Source of the DNA: Arthrobacter sp. Leaf137
GTDB lineage: Bacteria > Actinomycetota > Actinomycetes > Actinomycetales > Micrococcaceae
Reading direction: 5' to 3'
Length of the DNA stretch: 64,000 nucleotides
Assembly: GCF_001423525.1 (NCBI RefSeq)
Contig: NZ_LMOI01000001.1
Span: 1 to 64,000, forward strand
This document shows positions 17,624 to 26,261 of the stretch, in pieces. How positions within the stretch are numbered: position 1 is the first letter of the stretch; every line of letters starts with the position of its first letter. The notes under the pieces are model-generated. The model ran no database searches, was not told the origin of the DNA, and saw only the letters and a program-made list of their open reading frames with translations. The translations under genes and the position numbers were made by a program.

Positions 17624-17791
17624 TTATTCGGTAACGCCTACCAGGCATTCCTTGAGGTTTGCCGCCTCTGCGGCGTTCAGCTCAACCACAAGACGCCCGC
17701 CGCCTTCGAGCGGGACGCGCATGATCAGGCTGCGGCCCTCCTTCGTGACTTCCATTGGGCCGTCGCCGGTGCGTGGTTTCATAGCAGCCAT
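17624..17791 (-). CDS. DUF3117 micro-protein
   Basis: A 55-residue protein beginning MAAMKPRTGDGPMEVTKEG and ending LKECLVGVTE, matching the short, highly conserved actinobacterial DUF3117 family (Rv1211-like, from memory). It is preceded by a strong Shine-Dalgarno (GGAGGGG, about nine bases upstream). Function is not known. Conservation and position between the O-methyltransferase and envelope genes argue that it is real. An internal ATG at codon 4 is an alternative start. Confidence 0.9.
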   Translation of the reverse strand: MAAMKPRTGDGPMEVTKEGRSLIMRVPLEGGGRLVVELNAAEAANLKECLVGVTE

Positions 17792-18024
17792 GAGGAATTC
17801 CCCTCCATTTAGTCCCAGGACTGTTCAGCCCGGTCGGGCTGTGTCCGCATGTCAATCAGGCCGCTATGACGGAGGTGCTCTCCACCGCCAAGGCTGCGCG
17901 TATTCTGAATGCTTTTTGTCCTTGCTTACTGACTATTATCCCGGAATTACCCGTACGTAGCTAATCGATGGACATTTTCGGCACGCCTTAATTCCGGCGT
18001 TGACCTGCACGGAAGCGCAATTAA
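17792..18024. other. AT-richer spacer upstream of DUF3117
   Basis: 233 bases without a gene. It holds the DUF3117 promoter region and the 3' flank of the mannosyltransferase gene. About 17895-18000 is notably AT-richer than the surroundings. It contains a separated inverted repeat, ccggaatta (17941-17949) with taattccgg (17988-17996), that could terminate the mannosyltransferase transcript. Confidence 0.35.
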
Positions 18025-19284
18025 TCAGGGCGGGTAATCGCCGCCGCCGGGCAACTGCGCCCAGGCCCACAGCCAGACGATCCACACCATCTGCAGCAGC
18101 AGGAACATTGTTACGGCAGTCCCCCGGTAAGCCCTCGAACGGCTCAGCAGGACGGCGCCCAGTGCCAGCGGGAAAAGGGGCAACAGCATCCGAAAGGTGC
18201 TGGTCTGCGGGTGCAGGAAAACCACCAGGTAACCCATGTAGCAGGCGCACCATATGCGCATTTCAACGCCGAGACGCACCACCGGCGGAAGAAACAGCAT
18301 GGCGCCGAACAGCGCCACGAAAACGAACGGGGCCAGGACGCCCAGCACGGGTCCGAAAAGGTCGACGCCGGCATCGAACCAGGGCCTGAATGGCACCAGG
18401 TCGTGTCCGCGCCACACCGTCTCGGTCTTGGTGTACGCCTCGATGTCGCCCGTGGCAGCCCACGCCGCGGCCGGCCAGGCAAGGGCGGACAGGCCCGCGA
18501 CGCCGGTCAGTGTCCCCAGCCGGACCAGGTCTCCGGCCGAGTGCCCGGCGGAATGCGGTGTGCTCGCTTGTCCGGGCCGGAACCGGGATACCAGCCGGGC
18601 GAGGAAGAGTATCCCGAGCATCGCTGCGAAGGGGACACCCACCGGGCGGGACAGGCACATCAGCACCACGACGGGCATCGCCCACAGGTACTGCCGGCGG
18701 ACCACCAGCAGCAACGCGGCCGCCAGCAGCAGGAGCGTTAGTGGCTCGGCATAGGGCACCTGAAGGACGGCCGATACCGGGAACGTGGCGAAGAACGCCA
18801 CCCCCCACAACGCCTCTGCGTGGGCTGCTTTGTGGCGGAAAAGGACGTAGACCACCAGCGCGGCCGCCCAGCCGGACAGCATCGCGACGATGGTCAGCGA
18901 GGCCGCGGGGTTCAGCCCGGTCAGGCCGCTCAGGCCGCGGGCCAGCGCCGGAAAGAGCGGGTAGAAAGCCCAGGCATTTTCCTGAACGTTGCCCAGGGCG
19001 TCAGTGGGCAGCCGGGACGGATAACCGTTGGCGATAACTTCGCCGTACCACCGGGCATCCCAGATATTGATGAAATTCCAGTAATCGGGCTTGGCCGGGA
19101 ACCACGGATTGGGGCCCTGGTGCAGGGCGGCAGCCATGAAGATGCAGGCGCTGACGAGCCGGGAAACCACGTAGATGGCGGAGACCTGCGCCCACCACGA
19201 CCAGCGGCGGAGCATGTCACCCGCCTTGGCGGCCGCAGCCTGCGCAGAACCAAGGTTCGCGCGGCGACTGTCCACGGTGCTCAC
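18025..19284 (-). CDS. PIG-V-like membrane mannosyltransferase
   Basis: A 419-residue polytopic protein with roughly ten membrane segments. The loop NIWDARWYGEVIANGYP (about 72-88) resembles the catalytic Asp region of GT-C enzymes of the PIG-V type, and FYPLFPALARG follows. In actinobacteria such proteins use polyprenyl-phosphate-mannose in lipoglycan or protein mannosylation. The GTG start overlaps the stop of the DivIVA-like gene by four bases (GTGA). Family is reasonably clear; the acceptor is unknown. Confidence 0.8.
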   Translation of the reverse strand: MSTVDSRRANLGSAQAAAAKAGDMLRRWSWWAQVSAIYVVSRLVSACIFMAAALHQGPNPWFPAKPDYWNFINIWDARWYGEVIANGYPSRLPTDALGNVQENAWAFYPLFPALARGLSGLTGLNPAASLTIVAMLSGWAAALVVYVLFRHKAAHAEALWGVAFFATFPVSAVLQVPYAEPLTLLLLAAALLLVVRRQYLWAMPVVVLMCLSRPVGVPFAAMLGILFLARLVSRFRPGQASTPHSAGHSAGDLVRLGTLTGVAGLSALAWPAAAWAATGDIEAYTKTETVWRGHDLVPFRPWFDAGVDLFGPVLGVLAPFVFVALFGAMLFLPPVVRLGVEMRIWCACYMGYLVVFLHPQTSTFRMLLPLFPLALGAVLLSRSRAYRGTAVTMFLLLQMVWIVWLWAWAQLPGGGDYPP

Positions 19285-19706
19285 TGGACGTCCGCAGCGG
19301 ATGGCGCGGTACCGCCGTCGGACGTCTTTCCGGGCTCGACGGCGGACACCGCGCCTTCGCTGTCCCCGCGCCTGGCCTTGGCCTCCAGGGCCAAGAGGCG
19401 TGACCGCAGCTCGTCGGACTCCTTCCGGGCCGCCGCGAGCTGGTCCCGCAACTCGTCGAGGACCTGGTCCACCTGGTCCATGCGGTAACCCCGCAGGCCG
19501 AGCGCGAAACGCACCCCGTCCACATCGCGGGGCGCAGCGTCGGCGGGGAGCAGGACCGGCGGAAGGTTGGCCGGCGGCTGCTCAAACCCGCCGTCCAGCA
19601 GCGCGGGCAACGGCTGCCGGCCGGTCTTCCGCGAGCGCAGCCCGACGCCGGTCCACAGGACTGCCCCAACCAGCACGATGGCCAGGAAAACGAGAAAGAA
19701 GCTCAC
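19281..19706 (-). CDS. Membrane-anchored DivIVA-like protein
   Basis: 141 residues: an N-terminal membrane helix (FFLVFLAIVLVGAVLWTGVG), a DivIVA-type segment (FALGLRGYRMDQVDQVLDEL, near residues 66-85), and a coiled coil to about 115. DivIVA proteins recruit factors to curved membranes at poles and septa, and this short form probably links the membrane to envelope synthesis. Translation is coupled to the mannosyltransferase by a GTGA overlap. The GTG start lies six bases after a weak CACGAT hexamer. Confidence 0.75.
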   Translation of the reverse strand: MSFFLVFLAIVLVGAVLWTGVGLRSRKTGRQPLPALLDGGFEQPPANLPPVLLPADAAPRDVDGVRFALGLRGYRMDQVDQVLDELRDQLAAARKESDELRSRLLALEAKARRGDSEGAVSAVEPGKTSDGGTAPSAADVQ

Positions 19707-19745
19707 CGTCCCATCGTGCCAGAACCCTGCCGGGCGGGAAGCGCA

Positions 19746-20528
19746 CTACTCCGGCCGCTGCTCCCCGTTCATTGGCGGGATGGGGCCGCCGTGGAGCACG
19801 CGCTGGACGGCCTCCGCAGGATCGTCCACCACCTGGATCAGGTCCAGGTCCTTCTCCGAGACCATGCCCTCAGCAACCAGGGTCCCCCTGATCCAGTCGA
19901 TCATGGGGCCCCAGAACTCAACACCGAGAAGGACGATGGGGAATGACGTCACTTTGCGGGTCTGCACCAGCACCATGGCTTCGAACAGTTCGTCGAGGGT
20001 GCCCAGGCCGCCGGGCAGGACGATGAATCCCTGGGCGTACTTGACGAACATGGTCTTGCGGGCAAAGAAATAGCGGAAGTTGATGCCGAGGTCCACCCAC
20101 TGGTTCAGGCCCTGCTCGAACGGCAGTTCGATGCCGAGGCCCACTGAGACTCCGTTGCCTTCCACGGTGCCCCGGTTGGCCGCTTCCATGGAGCCCGGTC
20201 CGCCGCCTGTGATCACCGCAACGCCGGCCTCGGCCAGCTTGCGCCCCACTTCGACACCCATTTCGTAGTATTTGCTGCCGGGTTTCGTGCGTGCTGAACC
20301 AAAGACGCTGACTGCCTTGCCGACGTCCGCCAGGGCCCCGAAACCCTCAACAAATTCGCTTTGGATCCGCAGGACGCGCCAGGGGTCGGTGTGGACGAAC
20401 TGGCCCGGGCCTTTGGTATCAAGCAAATGTTGGTCCGACATTTCCACCGCCGCCTGTTTGCGGCGGAGTTCAAGGGGGCCCTTACGGCGGGGTTGGATGT
20501 TCTTGGCCGGATCTGCACTGATGCTCAT
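19746..20528 (-). CDS. LOG family phosphoribohydrolase
   Basis: Rossmann-fold protein of the LOG / TIGR00730 family, often misnamed lysine decarboxylase. It cleaves nucleoside 5'-monophosphates to base and ribose 5-phosphate; plant LOG acts on cytokinin nucleotides. Signatures: GGGPGSMEAANRG near residue 122 and PGGLGTLDELFE near residue 190. The extra N terminus of about 55 residues is usual for the larger actinobacterial type. Leaderless, divergent from gluABCD. True substrate unknown. Confidence 0.88.
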   Translation of the reverse strand: MSISADPAKNIQPRRKGPLELRRKQAAVEMSDQHLLDTKGPGQFVHTDPWRVLRIQSEFVEGFGALADVGKAVSVFGSARTKPGSKYYEMGVEVGRKLAEAGVAVITGGGPGSMEAANRGTVEGNGVSVGLGIELPFEQGLNQWVDLGINFRYFFARKTMFVKYAQGFIVLPGGLGTLDELFEAMVLVQTRKVTSFPIVLLGVEFWGPMIDWIRGTLVAEGMVSEKDLDLIQVVDDPAEAVQRVLHGGPIPPMNGEQRPE

Positions 20529-20534
20529 TCCCCA

Positions 20535-20540
20535 AGGCTA
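20535..20540 (-). promoter_or_regulatory. Leaderless -10 of the LOG gene
   Basis: TAGCCT on the minus strand, six bases before the ATG. Confidence 0.6.
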
Positions 20541-20576
20541 ACGCGACTCCCGCCGCAGCCACGGCAGGTATCTCTT

Positions 20577-20608
20577 GAATCACGATGTGCAGGAACATGC
20601 CGTGATTC
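20577..20608. promoter_or_regulatory. Inverted repeat, putative gluA operator
   Basis: GAATCACG and CGTGATTC form a perfect 8-bp dyad spaced by 16 bases, with an inner ATGT/ACAT pair. Its right end is 24 bases upstream of the gluA -10, within the LOG/gluA divergent region. A transcription-factor site is plausible; the factor is unknown. Confidence 0.45.
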
Positions 20609-20632
20609 GCGTCATAACCCGCCGTTCTTCGC

Positions 20633-20638
20633 TAGATT
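20633..20638 (+). promoter_or_regulatory. Leaderless -10 of gluA
   Basis: TAGATT, six bases before the gluA ATG, no Shine-Dalgarno. Confidence 0.6.
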
Positions 20639-20644
20639 CTTCCT

Positions 20645-21400
20645 ATGACTACTCATGTGCCCGGCGATGCCCTCGTCTCCCTGAACGCCGTTAATAAGCA
20701 TTACGGCCAGCTGCACGTTTTGAAGGACATCAACCTGCAGGTCCGCAAGGGCGAGGTTGTCGTGGTCATCGGGCCGTCGGGCTCCGGTAAGTCCACCCTC
20801 TGCCGCGCCATCAACCGCCTCGAGACCATCGAGGACGGCACCATCAGCATTGACGGGAAGGTCCTTCCCGAAGAAGGCAAGGCGCTGGCACAGCTGCGCG
20901 CCGACGTCGGAATGGTGTTCCAGTCCTTCAACCTCTTCGCGCACAAGACCATTCTCGAGAACGTGACCCTTGGCCCCATCAAGGTCAAGGGCGTCGCCAA
21001 GGCTGCTGCTGACAAGGACGCCATGGCCCTGCTCGAGCGGGTGGGCGTCGGACACCAGGCTCCGAAGCTTCCCGCCCAGCTCTCCGGCGGCCAGCAGCAG
21101 CGTGTGGCCATTGCCCGCGCCCTCGCCATGAAACCGAAGGTCATGCTCTTCGACGAGCCCACCTCAGCGCTTGACCCCGAAATGATCAACGAGGTCCTGG
21201 ACGTCATGGTCCAGCTGGCCAAGGAAGGCATGACCATGATCGTGGTCACCCATGAGATGGGATTCGCCCGCAAAGCCGCGGACCGGGTCGTCTTCATGGC
21301 CGATGGCCAGATCGTCGAGGACGCCACCCCCGAGGAGTTCTTCACGAACCCCAAGAGCGACCGCGCCAAGGACTTCCTCTCCAAGCTCCTCACCCACTGA
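20645..21400 (+). CDS. gluA: Glutamate-type amino acid ABC ATPase
   Basis: ATP-binding subunit of a polar amino acid importer. The 251-residue product has Walker [10 protein letters not shown] (about 41-49), Q-loop [12 protein letters not shown], signature [14 protein letters not shown], Walker [14 protein letters not shown] and switch VVTHEMG. It leads gluA-gluB-gluC-gluD, the order of the Corynebacterium glutamate uptake system, hence the symbol. Glutamine or aspartate as substrates are not excluded. Confidence 0.9.
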   Translation: MTTHVPGDALVSLNAVNKHYGQLHVLKDINLQVRKGEVVVVIGPSGSGKSTLCRAINRLETIEDGTISIDGKVLPEEGKALAQLRADVGMVFQSFNLFAHKTILENVTLGPIKVKGVAKAAADKDAMALLERVGVGHQAPKLPAQLSGGQQQRVAIARALAMKPKVMLFDEPTSALDPEMINEVLDVMVQLAKEGMTMIVVTHEMGFARKAADRVVFMADGQIVEDATPEEFFTNPKSDRAKDFLSKLLTH

Positions 21401-21470
21401 TTCCCCTTCGAACAAACACTCCAAGTTCGCACCCAGGCCGTGATCCGCGGCCATCAATGAAAGGAATGTC

Positions 21471-22358
21471 ATGAAGGCATTTTTGACCCGGCGGAAATCA
21501 TTTGTTGTGGCGGCGACCGCTGCCCTTGCCCTGTCCCTGAGCGCCTGCGGCGGAGGCGACGCCGGCGGCGGAAGCAACCCGGCTCCCGTGGAAAAGCCGA
21601 CGTTTGCTGCCGGCACCACCATGGAAAAGATCGCCTCGGCAGGCACCATCAAGATCGGCACCAAGTTCGACCAGCCGCTCTTCGGCCAGGTGGGCCTGGA
21701 CGGCAAGCCCGTCGGTTTCGACGTTGAAATCGGCAAGCTGATCGCCGCCAAGCTGGGCATCGCTGCGGACAAGATCGAATGGTCCGAGACCGTCTCCGCC
21801 AACCGCGAACCCTTCATCGAGCAGGGCAAGGTTGACCTGGTAATCGCCACCTACACCATCAACGACAAGCGCAAGCAGGTTGTCAGCTTCGCCGGACCGT
21901 ACTACGAAGCCGGCCAGGCCCTGATGGTGAACAAGGACAACGACTCCATCAAGAAGCCCGAAGACGTCAAGGGCAAGAAGGTCTGCTCCGTGACCGGCTC
22001 CACCCCCGCCGCCACCATCGTGGACAAGTACGGCGCGGAACTGGTTCCCGCTGCCACCTACTCCGCCTGCCTGGAGCCGCTGCGCAACAAGCAGGTTGAA
22101 GCAGTCACCACGGACAACGTGATCCTGGCCGGCTTTGTGGACAAGGAACCCGATGCCTTCAAGCTCGCCTCGGACGAGACCTTCACCAAGGAGCCCTACG
22201 GCATCGGCCTGAAGAAGGACGACACCGAGTTCCGCAACTGGATCAACGACCAGCTTGAGTCCTTCGACAAGGACGGCGACTACAAGAAGGCCTGGGAGGC
22301 CACCGCCGGTTCGGTCATCAAGACCGCGCCCGAACTGCCTGAGATCAACCGCTACTAA
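21471..22358 (+). CDS. gluB: Glutamate-type substrate-binding lipoprotein
   Basis: Extracytoplasmic solute-binding protein of family 3. A lipoprotein signal with lipobox LSAC at Cys26 anchors it to the membrane. Bilobed-fold motifs: VGFDVEIGKLIAAKLG, SANREPFIEQGKVDLV, and the hinge GKKVCSVTGSTPA. At 295 residues it is standard. An intercistronic hairpin follows the gene, consistent with a higher level of binding protein than of permeases. Partner of gluA, gluC and gluD. Confidence 0.92.
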   Translation: MKAFLTRRKSFVVAATAALALSLSACGGGDAGGGSNPAPVEKPTFAAGTTMEKIASAGTIKIGTKFDQPLFGQVGLDGKPVGFDVEIGKLIAAKLGIAADKIEWSETVSANREPFIEQGKVDLVIATYTINDKRKQVVSFAGPYYEAGQALMVNKDNDSIKKPEDVKGKKVCSVTGSTPAATIVDKYGAELVPAATYSACLEPLRNKQVEAVTTDNVILAGFVDKEPDAFKLASDETFTKEPYGIGLKKDDTEFRNWINDQLESFDKDGDYKKAWEATAGSVIKTAPELPEINRY

Positions 22359-22367
22359 GGCTCAACG

Positions 22368-22404
22368 GCAGTGCCGGGGCGCGCTTCGGCAGCCCCGGCA
22401 CTGC
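22368..22404 (+). terminator. gluB-gluC intercistronic hairpin
   Basis: A perfect 12-bp stem (gcagtgccgggg with ccccggcactgc) and a 13-base loop, with no U-run. It probably acts as an RNA-stabilising or attenuating element that keeps gluB above gluC and gluD. Confidence 0.6.
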
Positions 22405-22444
22405 ACTGTTCCCCTACCCTCCGCTTCTTGAGCCGAAGGAACCC

Positions 22445-23095
22445 ATGGACGTCATCATTGAAAACCTCCCGCTGTACTGGGAAGGTTTTCTCCGCACCCT
22501 TTTCCTGTCAGTTGTTTCCGGGGTTATCGCGCTTGTACTGGGCACGCTCCTGGCAGCCGCCAGGGTCTCGCCGGTGGCAGCGCTTCGCGGTTTCAGCACT
22601 GCCTACGTTGAAATCCTCCGCAACACCCCCCTGACCATTGCCTTCTTCTTCGCAGCCATTGTGCTGCCACGCCTGGGCGTCCAGTTCGCCCAGTTCGAAG
22701 TGGCAGCCATCATTGCACTCAGCACCTACACCGCGGCGTTCATCGCTGAAGCTGTCCGCTCCGGTGTCAACAGCGTGCCCGTGGGCCAGGCCGAAGCCGC
22801 CCGCAGCATCGGCATGAACTTCGGCCAGGTCCTGAACCTCATCATCCTGCCGCAGGCCCTCCGGACGGTGATCCCGCCGTTGATCAACATCCTGATTGCT
22901 TTGGTCAAGAACTCGTCAGTGGCCGGCGCCTTCTTTGTCCTTGAATTGTTCGGCTACGGCCGCCAGCTGGCCAACGCCAACGGTGACCAGGTCATCACGG
23001 TCCTGCTGGGCACCGCGTTCTTCTATCTCCTTCTCACCGTTCCGCTGGGCATCCTTGCCAGCACGGTGGAGCGAAAGGTGGCGATTGCCCGATGA
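22445..23095 (+). CDS. gluC: Glutamate-type ABC permease
   Basis: His/Glu/Gln/Arg/opine-family inner-membrane permease. 216 residues with about five membrane helices and the EAA loop EAARSIGMNFGQVLNLIILPQ near residues 118-138. It overlaps gluD by four bases (ATGA). Pairs with gluD to form the translocation channel. Confidence 0.92.
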   Translation: MDVIIENLPLYWEGFLRTLFLSVVSGVIALVLGTLLAAARVSPVAALRGFSTAYVEILRNTPLTIAFFFAAIVLPRLGVQFAQFEVAAIIALSTYTAAFIAEAVRSGVNSVPVGQAEAARSIGMNFGQVLNLIILPQALRTVIPPLINILIALVKNSSVAGAFFVLELFGYGRQLANANGDQVITVLLGTAFFYLLLTVPLGILASTVERKVAIAR

Positions 23096-23931
23096 GCTCG
23101 GTACTTTACGACGTTCCCGGCCCCAAGGCCCGCCGGATTTCCCTGATCGGTTCGGTGGTGGGCGGCCTGGCCATCCTCGGCCTGCTCGCCTGGATCATCT
23201 TTACCCTGGGCCAGCAGGGAATCTTTGAAGGCCGCCGTTGGCAAATCTTCACCCGGGCGGACGTGTGGCGGCTGCTGGGCAATGGTCTGGGGGCAACGTT
23301 GTCTGCCGCGGCGTTGGCCGCCGTCATCGCCTTCCCCTTGGGCCTGCTGCTGTGCCTGCTCCGGATCTCGGACGTCAAGCTGATCCGGGTCCCCACCCGA
23401 GTGGTCCTGGAGTTCCTCCGGGGCATGCCGGTGGTGCTGATGATGCTGTTCATCCTCCTCGGCTTTGGCACGTCGCAATTTATTGCCGTCGTTGCGGGCC
23501 TGGTGGTCTACAACGCAGCAGTCTTTGCGGAAATCATCCGCGCCGGCATCCAGTCCCTCCCCAAGGGCCAACGCGAGGCAGGCCTGGCCATTGGCCTGAC
23601 CAGCTTCAAGTCGCGGATGCTGATCGAACTTCCCCAGGCTGTCCGCCGGATGATGCCGTCCCTGGTGGCGCAGCTGGTGGTGCTCCTGAAGGACACCTCG
23701 CTGGGCTACATCGTCGCTTACGGAGAACTTCTGCGGGCGGTCCAGCTCATGGCTGACGTCCTGGGACCCGCGTTCCTCTTCCCGGTGTTCTTCGTGGCCG
23801 CCGGAATGTACATCGCCATTAACATCGCCATCTCGCGGCTCGCTGTGTGGATCGAACGGCGCGGTTCCAAGAAGGCGGCCGGTGGCACAGCCAAGGCCGA
23901 CCCGGCTGTGGCGGAAGCCGGGGCTCCCTAG
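23092..23931 (+). CDS. gluD: Glutamate-type ABC permease
   Basis: Second permease of the importer, 279 residues. Membrane helices start near residue 20, and the EAA loop REAGLAIGLTSFKSRMLIELPQ lies near 160. A short Lys/Ala-rich cytoplasmic tail ends the protein. The ATG overlaps the gluC stop. Last gene of the operon, ending before a strong hairpin. Confidence 0.92.
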   Translation: MSSVLYDVPGPKARRISLIGSVVGGLAILGLLAWIIFTLGQQGIFEGRRWQIFTRADVWRLLGNGLGATLSAAALAAVIAFPLGLLLCLLRISDVKLIRVPTRVVLEFLRGMPVVLMMLFILLGFGTSQFIAVVAGLVVYNAAVFAEIIRAGIQSLPKGQREAGLAIGLTSFKSRMLIELPQAVRRMMPSLVAQLVVLLKDTSLGYIVAYGELLRAVQLMADVLGPAFLFPVFFVAAGMYIAINIAISRLAVWIERRGSKKAAGGTAKADPAVAEAGAP

Positions 23932-23948
23932 CCCCCGCGCGTTGCCTC

Positions 23949-23994
23949 TAAACAGTTGTGGCCCGGATCTGGTGATCCGGGCCACAACTGTTTA
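23949..23994. terminator. 21-bp perfect bidirectional terminator
   Basis: A perfect 21-bp stem (taaacagttg... with its complement) and loop tggt, between convergent gluD and dapE. The stem base is AT-rich (TAAACA/TGTTTA), so each strand ends in a short U-run. Confidence 0.85.
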
Positions 23995-24025
23995 AGGGCC
24001 ACGGTGCCTGTGCGGCAGTTGGCGG

Positions 24026-25162
24026 TCAGCCCTGTAGCCAGTCCCGCAAGGCCCAAAGGCACTCACGGATGGCTTCCGCATCCACGTGTTCGTTGTCCTT
24101 GTGGGCCAACAGCGGATCACCTGGGCCAAAGTTCACGGCGGGGATCCCCAGTTCGCTGAACCGCGCGACGTCGGTCCAGCCGTATTTGGGCTTCGGCTCG
24201 GCTCCCACAGCGGCTACGAAGGATGCCGCAGCCGGGTGGTTCAGGCCGGGCCGGGCACCCGCGGCCGCATCGGTACGGACCACCTCGAAGCCTTCAAGAA
24301 GGTTCCGGACAACGGCCTCGGCCTCATCCGGCGACTTGTCCGGCGCGAAGCGGTAGTTGATCTCCACCACGCACCGGTCCGGAATAACGTTGCCGGCCGT
24401 TCCGCCGTTGATCTTCACCGCGTTGAGGCTCTCGCGGTAGTCGAGGCCGTCAACGTTGACGGTCTGTGGTTCGTAGGCGGCCAGCCGGGCGAGGATCGGG
24501 GCCGCCGCGTGGATGGCGTTGCTGCCCATCCACGCCCGGGCCGAATGTGCAGCCTCCCCGACGGTGGTGGCCTCGAACCGGCTGGTGCCGTTGCAGCCGC
24601 CCTCCACCGTTCCGTGGGTCGGTTCCAGCAGGATGGCGAAGTCGCCGTCCAACAGGTGGCCGTGGTTACGGACCAGGCGCCCCAAGCCGCTCTTGACGGC
24701 CTCGACTTCCTCATGGTCGTAAAAGACGAAGGTGACATCGCGCTGTGGCTGGGCGCCGTCGTCGAACATGGTGGCAGCGAGGGCCAGCTGGACCGCGACG
24801 CCGCCCTTCATGTCCGTGGCACCGCGTCCGTACAGCACGCCTTCCCCCGGTACACCGGATTCCCAGGTGGACGGCACGGTTCCCTTCGACCCCTCCGTCA
24901 GCGGCAACGGAACGGTATCGAGGTGCCCGGCGAGGATGACGCGTTCGGCCTTCCCCAACTCTGTGCGGGCGATGATGGAATCGCCGTCCCGAACAATCGT
25001 CAGCTGGGAAATGTCCGCCAATGCTGCTTCCACGGCGTCGGCAAGTTCCTTCTCGTTGCCCGAGACACTGTTGATGTCCATCACGGCTGCGGTCAGCAGC
25101 GCGACGTCCTGACGGAGGTCCAGTGCGGGTACGGATGCGTGGGGGGTGGGTTCGGCAGTCAC
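24026..25162 (-). CDS. dapE: Succinyl-diaminopimelate desuccinylase
   Basis: M20 metallopeptidase-family enzyme hydrolysing N-succinyl-LL-diaminopimelate in lysine and peptidoglycan-precursor synthesis. Metal-site motifs: AGHLDTVP near residue 80, [10 protein letters not shown] near 112, and YDHEEVE near 149. 378 residues, as for actinobacterial DapE. GTG start, leaderless. Its promoter is back-to-back with that of dapD. Confidence 0.93.
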   Translation of the reverse strand: MTAEPTPHASVPALDLRQDVALLTAAVMDINSVSGNEKELADAVEAALADISQLTIVRDGDSIIARTELGKAERVILAGHLDTVPLPLTEGSKGTVPSTWESGVPGEGVLYGRGATDMKGGVAVQLALAATMFDDGAQPQRDVTFVFYDHEEVEAVKSGLGRLVRNHGHLLDGDFAILLEPTHGTVEGGCNGTSRFEATTVGEAAHSARAWMGSNAIHAAAPILARLAAYEPQTVNVDGLDYRESLNAVKINGGTAGNVIPDRCVVEINYRFAPDKSPDEAEAVVRNLLEGFEVVRTDAAAGARPGLNHPAAASFVAAVGAEPKPKYGWTDVARFSELGIPAVNFGPGDPLLAHKDNEHVDAEAIRECLWALRDWLQG

Positions 25163-25168
25163 GAAGCC

Positions 25169-25174
25169 AGTCTA
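25169..25174 (-). promoter_or_regulatory. Leaderless -10 of dapE
   Basis: TAGACT on the minus strand, six bases before the dapE GTG. The whole dapE-dapD gap is 51 bases. Confidence 0.65.
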
Positions 25175-25200
25175 GTTCGAACCCTGGGGCCACCCCTCGA

Positions 25201-25206
25201 TAGACT
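25201..25206 (+). promoter_or_regulatory. Leaderless -10 of dapD
   Basis: TAGACT, seven bases before the dapD ATG. Identical hexamer to that of dapE on the other strand. Confidence 0.65.
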
Positions 25207-25213
25207 GGACCAC

Positions 25214-26254
25214 ATGACTGAGACCGCTTCCTCCGCCGTGCCCGAAACCCTGAACGACACCACTGACAGCCGCTCCGCCTATGGCTTTGGCGTTGCCACC
25301 ATAGCTAGCGCCAGCGGCGATGGTTCGGCTGAAGCAACTGTCCTGGACGTGTGGTTCCCGGCACCGTCGCTGGGTATTGCCGCGGAGAACCTCCGCGCGG
25401 TGGAAAACGCCGATCCGACGCTGGCCCAGATCGCGGCCAACGGTGCCGACGAGGACCGTGGCACCGAGCAAAAAGTGGTCTTCGTCCAGATCCACCTCGA
25501 CGAGGCACCGGCGGACACGGCGGACGCCTACCTCCGCCTGCACCTGCTCTCGCACCGCCTGGTCCGGCCCAACACCATCAACCTGGACGGAATCTTCGGC
25601 AAGCTCCCCAACGTGGTGTGGACCAACTTTGGTCCCGCCGCCGTCGAAGGCTTCGAACTCACGCGCGCCCGCCTCCGCCGCCGCGGCGCCGTCACCGTCT
25701 ACGGCGTCGACAAGTTCCCGCGCATGGTGGATTACGTGGTGCCCGCCGGGGTCCGGATTGCCGACGCCGACCGCGTCCGCCTCGGTGCCCACCTGGCCGC
25801 CGGCACCACCGTCATGCACGAAGGCTTCGTGAACTTCAACGCCGGAACCCTGGGCACGTCCATGGTTGAGGGCCGCATCTCCGCCGGCGTGGTCACCGGG
25901 GACGGCAGCGACGTCGGCGGCGGTGCTTCGATCATGGGCACCCTCTCGGGCGGCGGCAAGGAAAAGATCACCATCGGCGAGCGGGTCCTGCTCGGAGCCA
26001 ACTCCGGCGTCGGCATCAGCATCGGCGACGACTCCGTCGTTGAAGCCGGACTGTACGTGACGGCCGGTACCCGCGTTCGCGTCCCCGGCCCCAAGGACGA
26101 GGTGGGCGAAGACACCACAAAGATCGTCAAGGCCGCCGACCTTTCCGGTGTGCCCAACCTGCTCTTCCGCCGCAATTCCACCACCGGCGCCGTGGAGGTC
26201 CTCCCCCGCCAGGGCCAGACGGTGGAACTGAACGACGCGCTCCACGCCAACTGA
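25214..26254 (+). CDS. dapD: Tetrahydrodipicolinate N-succinyltransferase
   Basis: Succinylates tetrahydrodipicolinate from succinyl-CoA, the step before DapC and DapE. 346 residues of the actinobacterial DapD type, with a left-handed beta-helix of hexapeptide repeats (about residues 180-300: [46 protein letters not shown]). The open frame extends far upstream through antisense dapE sequence, but the ATG after the leaderless -10 is the credible start. The membrane protein gene follows after seven bases. Confidence 0.94.
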   Translation: MTETASSAVPETLNDTTDSRSAYGFGVATIASASGDGSAEATVLDVWFPAPSLGIAAENLRAVENADPTLAQIAANGADEDRGTEQKVVFVQIHLDEAPADTADAYLRLHLLSHRLVRPNTINLDGIFGKLPNVVWTNFGPAAVEGFELTRARLRRRGAVTVYGVDKFPRMVDYVVPAGVRIADADRVRLGAHLAAGTTVMHEGFVNFNAGTLGTSMVEGRISAGVVTGDGSDVGGGASIMGTLSGGGKEKITIGERVLLGANSGVGISIGDDSVVEAGLYVTAGTRVRVPGPKDEVGEDTTKIVKAADLSGVPNLLFRRNSTTGAVEVLPRQGQTVELNDALHAN

Positions 26255-26261
26255 TTCCACG

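Noticed and set aside
20535..20640. AmtR/GlnR nitrogen-control site upstream of gluA
   Set aside because: The inverted repeat present does not match the consensus sequences I know for either regulator.
25175..25195. T-arm-like ggttcgaa sequence suggesting a tRNA
   Set aside because: No acceptor stem or anticodon arm around it; it lies in the 51-bp dapE/dapD promoter gap.
24086..25213. Upstream extension of the dapD frame through dapE
   Set aside because: Low-complexity antisense translation. The leaderless -10 and family length place the start at 25214.
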